From assembly GCA_014860725.1 (NCBI GenBank), contig JACZJD010000486.1, positions 1 to 5,069 of the forward strand: a stretch of DNA of 5,069 nt, read 5' to 3'. This stretch comes from Aquamicrobium sp. GTDB lineage: Bacteria > Pseudomonadota > Alphaproteobacteria > Rhizobiales > Rhizobiaceae. Below the pieces are notes generated by a model. The model was not told the origin of the DNA. It was given only the letters and a program-made list of their open reading frames with translations, and ran no database searches. Made by a program: the position numbers and the translations under genes. This document shows, piece after piece, positions 1-5,069 of this stretch (positions within the stretch are counted from its first letter, which is position 1; each line of letters opens with the position of its first letter).

Positions 1-11
1 GCATCGGATAG

Positions 12-221
12 TCGACCGGGTCGATCGGCATCGATGGTGACGATCTGGTCGAAGTCGCCACGGCCGTCGCCGGAATGCATGCGCAATGGTGCGCCATCGG
101 TTCGGCTATCCGCGCTGCGCGACTGGCAGGGAAGGAGGCGATCGACGCCGCGCCGTCGGCCGAGGCTGCGCAGGCAGCGTTCGACGCCGTGATCTGGCCG
201 TCACTGGAACAGGCCGAATAG
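12..221 (+). CDS. Probable 3' end of a tail-fibre-region gene (start unclear, possibly broken)
   Basis: This frame is open from just after an in-frame TAG at 9-11 to the TAG at 219-221. It reads as real coding sequence, with mostly G or C at third positions and an alanine-rich C-terminus containing EAIDAAPSAEAAQAAF followed by DAVIWPSLEQAE. The pattern of regularly spaced Ala and Arg, then a hydrophobic-Trp-Pro end, resembles the C-termini of many phage tail-fibre or tail-assembly accessory proteins (DUF4376-like). That resemblance is from memory and is not a verified match. A P2-like order would put a fibre or fibre-assembly gene here, just before the sheath. No convincing start is visible: the first ATG is at 75 and lacks a Shine-Dalgarno sequence, although the coding signal begins earlier. 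The gene may be a remnant truncated by the TAG or by a frameshift, or may use an unusual start. Its last 21 bases overlap the convergent methyltransferase gene. Confidence 0.4.
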   Translation, partial: STGSIGIDGDDLVEVATAVAGMHAQWCAIGSAIRAARLAGKEAIDAAPSAEAAQAAFDAVIWPSLEQAE

Positions 222-911
222 GCCCGGCCGCCGTACGGACCTGAAGTCGATCGACCTGACGTAGCGCCATGCCGCCCACGAATTCCCTGCAAAGTAGTCG
301 CGCTCGATCGGTTCGAAATGATCGCGGTACTTCTCGACGAAGTCCTTCTGACAGCGATACGACTTCGACTTAGCCTTCTGCCAGAAATGGAAATCCATCA
401 ACACCACGACGGTCTCGCCGGGCACCCACGACGGGCCGAACGTTCGCAACGCATGGAAGAAGAGGCTCGGTTTCTTGCAGGCGTCATCGACATGGATCGA
501 TATCTTCTCGCCGCTCCACGTGGCGCGGCCGAGGTCGCCCTTGTGGAACCATATCGGCACCGGAAACGGCTCGAGCGTCGCCTTGACGTGTGGCAGGGTG
601 TCCTGACCCTCCTCGAGCTTCAGCCCGGTCTTTCGTGCCGCCTTGGATACCTCGCCCGGGATGGCCGTCCACTGGTCATAGGCATGGATCGGCAGCGGCC
701 GGTCTGGGCCTCTTTCCGCGACACCGAGCGCGAGCTGCGCAGTTCCCGCCCCGAGCCAGGCGCCGAGTTCAACGATGGCAGTCCGGTCGGGCGCGGCGCG
801 CGCCAGCTCACGCAAGAACGGCCCGATCTCGCGCCCGCCCATCGAGGGGATCGCCGCTGCAATGGCCTCCAGCTTCGCCATGTCGGCGGAGGTCGTAGAA
901 CTAGACGGCAT
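201..911 (-). CDS. Predicted class I SAM-dependent methyltransferase (phage cargo gene)
   Basis: A 236-residue protein if started at the ATG 911-909. The N-terminal part is helical. Residues 47-57 read VELGAWLGAGT, a good glycine-rich SAM-binding motif I. The acidic residue expected at the end of strand 2 is Asp79, in PIHAYDQW. Further along are HKGDLG (about 123-128), ISIHVDDAC (137-145) and VVLMDFHFW (169-177), which match the strand 4 and strand 5 positions of Methyltransf_24-type Rossmann methyltransferases. No membrane segment is seen, so it should be cytosolic. The substrate cannot be told. Starts considered: GTG at 947 (12 residues longer, deep inside the preceding ORF), ATG 911, and ATG 881 (no Shine-Dalgarno). 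I prefer 911 because ATGCCGTCTAG overlaps the preceding ORF's stop, suggesting translational coupling. It runs against the tail operon, and its sampled G+C is lower (32 of 60 in 301-360 and in 361-420, against 43 of 60 in 2281-2340 of the sheath gene). This points to separate acquisition. Confidence 0.72.
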   Translation of the reverse strand: MPSSSTTSADMAKLEAIAAAIPSMGGREIGPFLRELARAAPDRTAIVELGAWLGAGTAQLALGVAERGPDRPLPIHAYDQWTAIPGEVSKAARKTGLKLEEGQDTLPHVKATLEPFPVPIWFHKGDLGRATWSGEKISIHVDDACKKPSLFFHALRTFGPSWVPGETVVVLMDFHFWQKAKSKSYRCQKDFVEKYRDHFEPIERDYFAGNSWAAWRYVRSIDFRSVRRPGLFGLFQ

Positions 912-978
912 CGAGCACCGCCAGCACGACGGGTCCGAGAACGACACCCGCCGCGAAACACAAGATCATCGCGGTCAT
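901..978 (-). CDS. Small single-membrane-segment peptide (25 aa), upstream of the methyltransferase
   Basis: A 25-residue ORF that starts MTAMILCFAAGVVLG and ends with further hydrophobic residues and DAV. Nearly the whole peptide is one hydrophobic helix, long enough to span the inner membrane, with no obvious soluble domain. The start is supported by AGGGGG at 994-989, ten bases before the ATG. The same frame is open further upstream, but that part is Arg-rich and does not look like protein. The stop overlaps the preferred methyltransferase start (ATGCCGTCTAG), so the two are probably co-transcribed and translationally coupled. It could be a genuine micropeptide, such as a membrane partner, small toxin or holin-like peptide, or a leader peptide that only promotes translation of the methyltransferase. 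I recognise no family. Confidence 0.42.
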   Translation of the reverse strand: MTAMILCFAAGVVLGPVVLAVLDAV

Positions 979-1018
979 AAAAAACAGCCCCCTGTTTCCC
1001 AGCCAGCCAGTTAAGGAA

Positions 1019-1052
1019 TAGCTGCGCGAAAGAAAAGGTAGCTGCGGCGAAA
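1019..1052. repeat. Tandem imperfect direct repeat TAGCTGCG(G)CGAAA
   Basis: TAGCTGCGCGAAA at 1019-1031 is repeated as TAGCTGCGGCGAAA at 1039-1052, differing by one inserted G. The copies start 20 bases apart, about two helical turns, which suits two protein dimers bound on the same face of the DNA. A related inverted element, read on the - strand as GTGCGGCAAAAGAGCTAG, lies at about 1062-1079. The position upstream of the leftward unit would suit an operator, but this is inferred only from spacing and location. Confidence 0.4.
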
Positions 1053-1095
1053 ATGTTCTTCTAGCTCTTTTGCCGCACCGCCGCTGATGCTGCAT

Positions 1096-1125
1096 TTGAC
1101 GCCGTCGTGCGGCCGACGCTAGTCT
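1096..1125 (+). promoter_or_regulatory. Weak sigma70-like promoter candidate for the tail operon
   Basis: TTGACG at 1096-1101 is a good -35 match. With an 18-base spacer it is followed by TAGTCT at 1120-1125, which matches the -10 consensus at only three of six positions. Transcription would begin near 1132 and run through the palindrome at 1164-1180. P2-type late promoters usually depend on an activator and have poor -35 boxes, so the true start may instead lie between the palindrome and the sheath gene. Confidence 0.22.
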
Positions 1126-1163
1126 GATGCATTCCTCCCGAAGCTCACGCATCGCCAGCCCGC

Positions 1164-1180
1164 CCCTGACACTGTCAGGG
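1164..1180. promoter_or_regulatory. Perfect 17-bp palindrome, probable operator or activator site
   Basis: CCCTGACACTGTCAGGG consists of perfect 8-base arms (CCCTGACA and TGTCAGGG) around a central C. It lies in non-coding DNA with its right end 69 bases before the sheath start codon. Such symmetry is typical of a site for a dimeric DNA-binding protein. As RNA it could form a 7-bp stem with a 3-base loop, but no T-run follows on either strand, so an intrinsic terminator is unlikely. A phage late-gene activator or a repressor of the tail operon is the most natural reading. It does not fit the P2 Ogr/Delta spacing TGT-N12-ACA. Confidence 0.5.
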
Positions 1181-1210
1181 TACTAGGCGCACGCACCCGC
1201 CTGTAGCGTC

Positions 1211-1238
1211 CTCCAAGCCTTCCTGAAGCGGCCTGGAG
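1211..1238 (+). promoter_or_regulatory. Possible hairpin covering the sheath ribosome binding site
   Basis: CTCCAAGCC at 1211-1219 pairs with GGCCTGGAG at 1230-1238 at eight of nine positions (one A-C mismatch) across a 10-base loop. The 3' arm ends in GGAG at 1235-1238, the only good Shine-Dalgarno sequence before the sheath ATG, and sits 11 bases from it, which is rather far. If the hairpin forms, it would limit sheath translation. No folding calculation was made. Confidence 0.3.
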
Positions 1239-1249
1239 ACCTCCGTTCA

Positions 1250-2551
1250 ATGACCACCGCACAGTTCAATCACGGCGTCCGCGTGTTCTCGGCCGGCAGC
1301 GAGCCGCGCCCGATCGAGATCGCGGACGTCTCCACGCTCGGCATCGCCTTCGTCGACGCCACGGCCGACAACGCCGCCTTTCCGATGGACGAGCCGGTGC
1401 TCCTCTACACCCACGAGGCCGACAAGGTGGCGAAGCTGGGAACCGGGCCGGGCAACGAGGCGCTCCAGCTCGTCAATGCGGTGCGGGCCCAGGGCATCGA
1501 GGCGGCGATCGTCGTCGCCCGCGTCGAGCACTCGACGGAAGAGGCGCCCGCCGACGCGGCCGAGGAGGAGCTGGAGCGCCTGATCGGCTCGGCCGCGTCG
1601 ATGTCCGGCATCCACGCGCTCTCCTACGCCCGCGGCCATGTCGGCGTCGAGCCGGACATCATCGTCGCCGGCGGGCGCGCGGCCGGGCGCGTCGACAACG
1701 CCAAGAACCCCTATGCCGCGGCCGTGGAGAGCGTCTGCGCCAAGCTGAAGGCGATCGGCGTGTTCGACACCGGAGGCCCCGACAGCGAGGCCAGCCTCGA
1801 ATATCGCGCCGATTTCTCCTCGCGCTATTCCTATCTGGTCGATCCCTACGTGCGCGTCGCTTCGGGGTCGAGCATCGTCACCCGGCCGGCGTCGCCCTGG
1901 GCGGCGTCGATGTTCGTCAAGAAGGACAAGCTGAAGGGCGGACCCTACTGGTCGCCCTCCAACCAGGACGTTCTCGGCATTCTCGGCACGGCGCGGCCGG
2001 TCACCTATTTCGACGGCGAGGTCGACCACGAGGCCAACCTGCTCAACGAAGCGGGCATCGCCACCTTCATCCCGAGCCGCGTCGTCCAGGGGGCGGGCGG
2101 CCAGTTCTCGCCCAACGGGCGCATCCTGTGGGGCAACCGCACCGCCAGCGAGGACGCGCTGTGGAAGTTCGTCAACGTGGTGCGGACCCGGGCCGTGATC
2201 GAGAAGGCGATCGTCTCCAGCTTCAGGCCGTGGGCGCTGGACGAGAACATGTCGGCGCAGCACGTCCTCGCCATCATGCGCTCGCTGCAGTCGTTCCTCG
2301 ACGATCTGACGGCGGTCGGCGCCATCCTCGGCGGCCGGGTCTACTGGGACCGCGACATGAACTCCAACGCCTCGCTGCGCATGGGCAAGCTCCGGATCGA
2401 GTTCGACGCCGAGGAGACGCCGCCGCTCGAGGACCTGATCTTCGGATCGCGCCGCAACGAGCGCTATTTCGACACCCTCGCCGACGACATCCAGCGGCGT
2501 ATCAGCGTCGAGTTCGGCGGCTCGATCGCCGACTACATGGCCGCCGCATAG
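1250..2551 (+). CDS. Contractile tail sheath protein (P2 gpFI type)
   Basis: A 433-residue structural protein that polymerises around the tail tube and contracts to drive the tube into the host envelope. It is somewhat longer than P2 gpFI (about 396 residues). The N-terminal part (about 1-95) is the domain seen in FI-like sheaths, with GIAFVDATADNAAFPMDEPV and a string of short beta strands. The conserved C-terminal half carries LNEAGIATFI (265-274), RILWGNRT (291-298), FVNVVRTRAVIEKAI (307-321), GGRVYWDRDMNS (361-372) and a PPLEDLIFGSRRNERYFDTL segment (391-410), all characteristic of the phage tail sheath family. GGAG at 1235-1238 supports the ATG start at a long 11-base spacing. It is the first gene of a rightward operon and its stop TAG overlaps the next gene's Shine-Dalgarno sequence. 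Confidence 0.96.
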   Translation: MTTAQFNHGVRVFSAGSEPRPIEIADVSTLGIAFVDATADNAAFPMDEPVLLYTHEADKVAKLGTGPGNEALQLVNAVRAQGIEAAIVVARVEHSTEEAPADAAEEELERLIGSAASMSGIHALSYARGHVGVEPDIIVAGGRAAGRVDNAKNPYAAAVESVCAKLKAIGVFDTGGPDSEASLEYRADFSSRYSYLVDPYVRVASGSSIVTRPASPWAASMFVKKDKLKGGPYWSPSNQDVLGILGTARPVTYFDGEVDHEANLLNEAGIATFIPSRVVQGAGGQFSPNGRILWGNRTASEDALWKFVNVVRTRAVIEKAIVSSFRPWALDENMSAQHVLAIMRSLQSFLDDLTAVGAILGGRVYWDRDMNSNASLRMGKLRIEFDAEETPPLEDLIFGSRRNERYFDTLADDIQRRISVEFGGSIADYMAAA

Positions 2552-2561
2552 GAGAGCATCC

Positions 2562-3080
2562 ATGTCGCTTCGCATCATCCGCGGCTTCACGCTGCACGTC
2601 CGTGACAACCTCAACCTCGCGCTCCAGATCGAGACGCTGAAGCTGCCGACGCTGGAGGAGATCACCGAGACCTTCCAGCCCGGCGGCTCCGACATGGAGG
2701 TCGAGGTCGCCGGCCTCGGCGTCAAGGCGCTGGCCATGCCCTTCAAGATCAAGAGCCACACGCCGGAGACGCTCGCGCTGTTCGGCGGCGCCCCCGGCGT
2801 GCGGATTCCGTTCACCGGCAAGAAGCTCGTCGTCGACGAAGAGGACGGCACCGAGCACGAGCACGCCATCGACGTCACCGGCCGCCTCGCCAAGATCGAG
2901 GGCGAGCAGCTCGCGGCCGGCAAGGCCACCGGCTACGACCACGAGATCAAGTCCATCTGGACCTACACCGAATACTGGGACAGCCGCGTCATGCACCGCT
3001 TCAACTTCAAGACGGGCGGCTGGGATATCCGCAACTTCGAGCCGGTCAACGAGACCCGGCGCCGCATTCTGTTCGGGTGA
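2562..3080 (+). CDS. Major tail tube protein (P2 gpFII type)
   Basis: A 172-residue protein, the usual size for FII-type tubes. It forms the stacked hexameric rings of the inner tail tube through which DNA passes and around which the sheath assembles. Visible features are the LKLPTLEEITETFQPGG segment (26-42), which matches the conserved lead-in of these proteins, then MEVEVAGLGVKALAMPFKI (45-63), and a beta-rich remainder ending in YTEYWDSRVMHRFNFKTGGW (135-154). The start is well supported by AGGAG at 2550-2554, seven bases before the ATG and overlapping the sheath stop codon. The immediate downstream chaperone gene and upstream sheath gene confirm the assignment. Confidence 0.95.
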   Translation: MSLRIIRGFTLHVRDNLNLALQIETLKLPTLEEITETFQPGGSDMEVEVAGLGVKALAMPFKIKSHTPETLALFGGAPGVRIPFTGKKLVVDEEDGTEHEHAIDVTGRLAKIEGEQLAAGKATGYDHEIKSIWTYTEYWDSRVMHRFNFKTGGWDIRNFEPVNETRRRILFG

Positions 3081-3085
3081 GCGCG

Positions 3086-3523
3086 ATGGACAGCACCGCC
3101 GCCCGCCTTGCCGCCAGTATACCGCTTTCCGTGCCGATCCCCGTCGACGGCGCGGACGGCAAGCCCGCCCACCGCGCCGCGCTCACCATGAACCGGCCGA
3201 AGGTGCGGCACGTCAAGCGCCTCGCCGCGCTGATCGGCCAGGACATCGTCACCGCCCTTATGGACGAGGGCGAGGAGCTCGCCGCCGCCATCCGCAACCC
3301 GCAGCAGGCCGAGGGCCGCGCCTTCGTCAGGAACCTCCTCGGCAAGCTGGTGCAGCGCGAGGCGCTCGACGAGCTGACGGCGATCGTCGCCGACATGTGC
3401 GGCGAGGAGCAGGTCGTCATCGACGATCTCGACGTCGTCGATCTGGTTGCGGTCGGGGCCGCCTTCCTCGGTTTTTTTCCGGCACTCCAGTCGCTGGCGT
3501 CTGGCGCATCGCCGAAGACGTAG
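3086..3523 (+). CDS. Tail assembly chaperone, unshifted product (P2 gpE type)
   Basis: A 145-residue protein ending at the TAG 3521-3523. Chaperones of this type (P2 gpE, Mu gp41-like, TAC families) coat the tape measure protein and recruit tube subunits. They are not part of the finished tail. Near the N-terminus SVPIPVDG is followed by LTMNRPKVRHVKRLAALIG, which matches the typical 'LxLRxPkxxD' region of the family. The rest is acidic and helical, with DELTAIVADMCGEEQ. I chose the ATG at 3086, preceded by GGTGAG, over the in-frame GTG at 3077 that overlaps the tube stop. The latter would add three residues. The last 14 codons lie after a slippery T-run, where a fraction of ribosomes should shift to the -1 frame and make the longer E-E' product. 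Confidence 0.88.
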   Translation: MDSTAARLAASIPLSVPIPVDGADGKPAHRAALTMNRPKVRHVKRLAALIGQDIVTALMDEGEELAAAIRNPQQAEGRAFVRNLLGKLVQREALDELTAIVADMCGEEQVVIDDLDVVDLVAVGAAFLGFFPALQSLASGASPKT

Positions 3524-3624
3524 GCTTCCACTATCGCCGGCTCCCCGGCGAGTTGGACGGGCAGGACTGGATCGAGCTCGTCGCCGCGCATGTCCAGCTC
3601 GCCCGATGGCTGGCGCGGCGATGA
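3086..3624 (+). CDS. Tail assembly chaperone, -1 frameshift fusion (P2 gpE+E' type)
   Basis: Read as 3086-3478 joined to 3478-3624, the product has 179 residues: 131 shared with the unshifted chaperone and 48 from the -1 frame. The added part begins SGTPVAGVWRIAEDVGFHYR and includes LDGQDWIELVAAHVQL, ending LARWLARR. Its W-x-I-A...GF...ELxxxDWxELxxxxxxxxxW layout resembles the E' or gpGT-type C-terminal extensions in other tailed phages. The new frame has no start codon of its own with a Shine-Dalgarno sequence near the slippery site, and lies between E and the tape measure gene, so frameshifting is the natural route to express it. In the P2 and lambda paradigms the shifted form is the minor product and binds the tape measure. 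That part is family knowledge. Confidence 0.82.
3472..3478 (+). other. Programmed -1 ribosomal frameshift site T_TTT_TTT
   Basis: Seven consecutive T at 3472-3478 are read in the chaperone frame as GGT TTT TTT CCG, which places the heptamer in the X_XXY_YYZ register needed for tandem -1 slippage. A one-base backward shift makes the next codon TCC at 3478-3480 and opens the E' frame to 3624. A small possible stem, CCAG/CTGG at 3487-3490 and 3494-3497, begins eight bases after the site, a suitable spacing but only four base pairs. A stronger hairpin, CGCCGG-ctcc-CCGGCG at 3535-3550, is probably too far away to stimulate shifting. Confidence 0.85.
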
Positions 3625-3639
3625 CGGCCCGGAGCTGAT

Positions 3640-5069
3640 ATGGACGTCTCGCTTCTCATCCGCCTGATCGATCAGGTCAGCGCCCCGGCCAAAAAGGTCG
3701 GCGAGGCGCTGAACGGCATCGGCGACCGCGCGGGCGAGCTGGCGCAGGAGTTCCGCTCCGGCTTCGGCCAAGCCATCCGGCAGGGCTTCTCGGTCGAGAA
3801 CATCGAAACGGCGACCAAGAATGCCGAGGTCGCCATCGGCAGGGCGCGCGGCCGCCTGATGGGCGCCTTCGGGCAGATGATGGCGCTCGCCGCGCCGGTC
3901 ATCCAGTCCGGCCGCTTCGACCAGTCGATCCGCGGCCTCGACAAGGTGCTGGACGTGACGATCGAGCGCCTCGCCGAGCTGCGGCGCTTCGCGCTCGACA
4001 CCAGCGCCCTCGTGCCGATCGCCGCCCGTGACCTCGTCGAGCTGATGTCGGAGGCGGCGCAGGCCGGCGTTCCAGAAACCGAGCTGGAAGCATTCTCGCT
4101 CTACGTCGCCCGCGCGGCCGTCGCCTTCGACATGGCCGGCGCGGAGATCGGCGAGCGCTTCGCCAAGCTGCGCAACGTCTACCGGCTCAACCAGGAGGGC
4201 GTCGAGGACCTCGGCGACGCCACCAACCACCTGTCGAACAACATGGCCGCGAAGGCGTCGGAGATCACCGACTTCGCCAACCGCGCCGCGGGCGCGGCCG
4301 CCATCTTCAAGCTCACCGCGACCGAGATCAGCGCGGTCGGCACGGCGATGATCGCCGCCGGCATCGTGCCGGAGACAGCCGCGCGCGGCTTCACCGCTCT
4401 TGCGACGAGGATCCTGTCGGGCGGCAAGGACATCGAGCGCGCGTTCAAGGCCATCGGCATGAACCGCAAGCAGTTCATGAAGATGCTCGACGAGGATGCT
4501 CCGGCCGCCCTGCAGCACCTGTTCACGACGATGGCGAAGTCCGAGAAGGGCATGCAGGCGCTCATCGACCTCGTCGGCCGCGATTTCGCCGACGACTTCG
4601 CGAAGTTCCTCGGCAACCCGGAGCTGCTCGCCCAGGCATTCGAGCTGGTGGCCGACAAGGCGGCCTATGCCGGCTCGGCGACGGACGAGGCCGCAAAGCA
4701 GGCCGCGGGCGCCGTGAAGCGCTGGGAGCTGTTCCAGAACAAGATGACGCGCATCGCCGTCGTCATCGGCGACCAGCTCCTGCCGCCGCTGATCGAGGCC
4801 CTCGACAGTGTCGGCGCGCTGGTCGACCGGCTGGCCGAGCTCGCCCAGGCGAACCCGGAGATCGCGTCCACCGCCGTCACCGCCATCGCCGCGCTGATGG
4901 GCCTGTCGGTCGCCTCGCGGCTGCTCGCCTACGGCGTGGCGCTGGTGCGCCTGCCGCTCATCCACCTCGTCGGCGCCTTCCTGAAGTTCGACGAGGCGGG
5001 CCGCAACGTGGCGACCGGCTGGCGGGTGCTGTCGGCCATCGGCCGCATGCTGGGCGGCACGTTCAGCAT
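3640..5069 (+). CDS. Tail tape measure protein, N-terminal 476 residues (cut by window edge)
   Basis: The frame is open from ATG 3640 to the end of the window with no stop, giving 476 codons plus two bases. GGAG at 3631-3634, five bases before the ATG, supports the start. Tape measure proteins span the tail lumen and set tail length, then leave with the DNA. The first 80 residues are amphipathic helix (begins MDVSLLIRLIDQVSAPAKKV). Residues about 90-330 resemble the TP901-type tape measure core, with FDQSIRGLDKVL, AARDLVELMSEAAQAG (128-143), a GAAAIFKLTATEISAVG segment (218-234) and GFTALATRIL (250-259). Next come GDQLLPPLIEALDSVGALVD (377-396) and hydrophobic stretches at about 411-433 and 434-449 that may insert in the host membrane. 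It sits directly after E', as in P2 gene T. P2 gpT is about 815 residues, so a large part is likely outside the window. Confidence 0.93.
   Translation, partial: MDVSLLIRLIDQVSAPAKKVGEALNGIGDRAGELAQEFRSGFGQAIRQGFSVENIETATKNAEVAIGRARGRLMGAFGQMMALAAPVIQSGRFDQSIRGLDKVLDVTIERLAELRRFALDTSALVPIAARDLVELMSEAAQAGVPETELEAFSLYVARAAVAFDMAGAEIGERFAKLRNVYRLNQEGVEDLGDATNHLSNNMAAKASEITDFANRAAGAAAIFKLTATEISAVGTAMIAAGIVPETAARGFTALATRILSGGKDIERAFKAIGMNRKQFMKMLDEDAPAALQHLFTTMAKSEKGMQALIDLVGRDFADDFAKFLGNPELLAQAFELVADKAAYAGSATDEAAKQAAGAVKRWELFQNKMTRIAVVIGDQLLPPLIEALDSVGALVDRLAELAQANPEIASTAVTAIAALMGLSVASRLLAYGVALVRLPLIHLVGAFLKFDEAGRNVATGWRVLSAIGRMLGGTFS

Larger units (their letters stand above)
979..1249. promoter_or_regulatory. 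Divergent control region between the cargo block and the tail operon
   Basis: This 271-base non-coding stretch separates the leftward methyltransferase unit from the rightward sheath operon, so it must hold control signals for the left unit and could hold a promoter for the right one. Its G+C is low in the part next to the cargo genes (32 of 60 in 1021-1080) compared with the tail genes. It contains tandem imperfect repeats, a perfect palindrome, a weak sigma70-like promoter candidate and a hairpin over the sheath ribosome binding site, listed separately. I found no strong consensus promoter for the leftward unit. The frames crossing it are Arg-rich or interrupted by stops, so I see no further gene in it. 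Confidence 0.6.

Noticed and set aside
318..980. 220-residue open frame on the + strand opposite the methyltransferase
   Set aside because: The - strand protein has clear SAM-binding motifs, while this frame is Arg-rich and featureless.
901..1152. Full 83-residue version of the small membrane ORF
   Set aside because: Its first 58 residues are Arg-rich and unlike protein, while the internal ATG at 978 has a strong Shine-Dalgarno and starts the hydrophobic part.
1164..1180. Intrinsic terminator for the leftward or rightward unit
   Set aside because: The palindrome has no T-run on either side and lies upstream of both units rather than at a gene end.
2128..2640. 170-residue + frame inside the sheath gene and running into the tube gene
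   Set aside because: Arg-rich out-of-frame reading of the sheath gene, without family features.
1247..2929. 560-residue open frame on the - strand antisense to sheath and tube
   Set aside because: It lies opposite two certain tail genes. It is an Arg-, Asp- and Gly-rich shadow created by high third-position G+C, with low-complexity composition and no recognisable domain.
3535..3550. CGCCGG-ctcc-CCGGCG hairpin as the frameshift stimulator
   Set aside because: It begins 56 bases after the slippery site, while stimulatory structures normally start about 5 to 9 bases after it. It is probably incidental in GC-rich coding DNA.
3046..4965. 639-residue open frame on the - strand antisense to chaperone and tape measure
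   Set aside because: Same kind of shadow: repetitive Arg/Gly/Asp/His composition opposite well-supported genes, with no start signal of note.

Overview
The window is part of the tail-morphogenesis cluster of a contractile-tailed (myovirus, P2-type) prophage or phage-derived tail particle, in a high-GC host. The high G+C, the strong preference for G or C at third codon positions and the style of the phage proteins suggest a proteobacterium, probably an alphaproteobacterium. That host assignment is inference.

Layout on the + strand: bases 1-221 hold what looks like the 3' end of a tail-fibre-region gene. From 1250 to the right edge runs a compact late operon in the order tail sheath (FI type), tail tube (FII type), tail assembly chaperone (E type), its -1 frameshift extension (E' type), and the tape measure protein (T type, cut by the window edge). 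Gaps between genes are 5 to 15 bases. This is the P2 order FI-FII-E-E'-T. A textbook T_TTT_TTT slippery heptamer at 3472-3478 joins E to E', giving two chaperone products that share an N-terminus. These proteins work together: the tape measure, coated by the chaperones, sets the length over which the tube polymerises, and the sheath then assembles around the tube and contracts at infection.

Between the upstream tail gene and the sheath, on the - strand (about 201-978), lies a cargo block with lower G+C in sampled stretches. It holds a predicted class I SAM-dependent methyltransferase, preceded by and overlapping a 25-residue single-membrane-segment ORF with a good Shine-Dalgarno sequence. It occupies the gap between the fibre genes and FI where, to my recollection, phage P2 carries its accessory gene Z/fun (exclusion of phage T5). 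It is therefore a candidate moron (lysogenic-conversion or phage-defence module). Its function is unknown.

The divergent control region (979-1249) contains a perfect 17-base palindrome, tandem imperfect direct repeats, a weak sigma70-like promoter candidate, and a possible hairpin whose 3' arm contains the sheath Shine-Dalgarno sequence. I saw no tRNA, rRNA, CRISPR array, insertion sequence or convincing intrinsic terminator.
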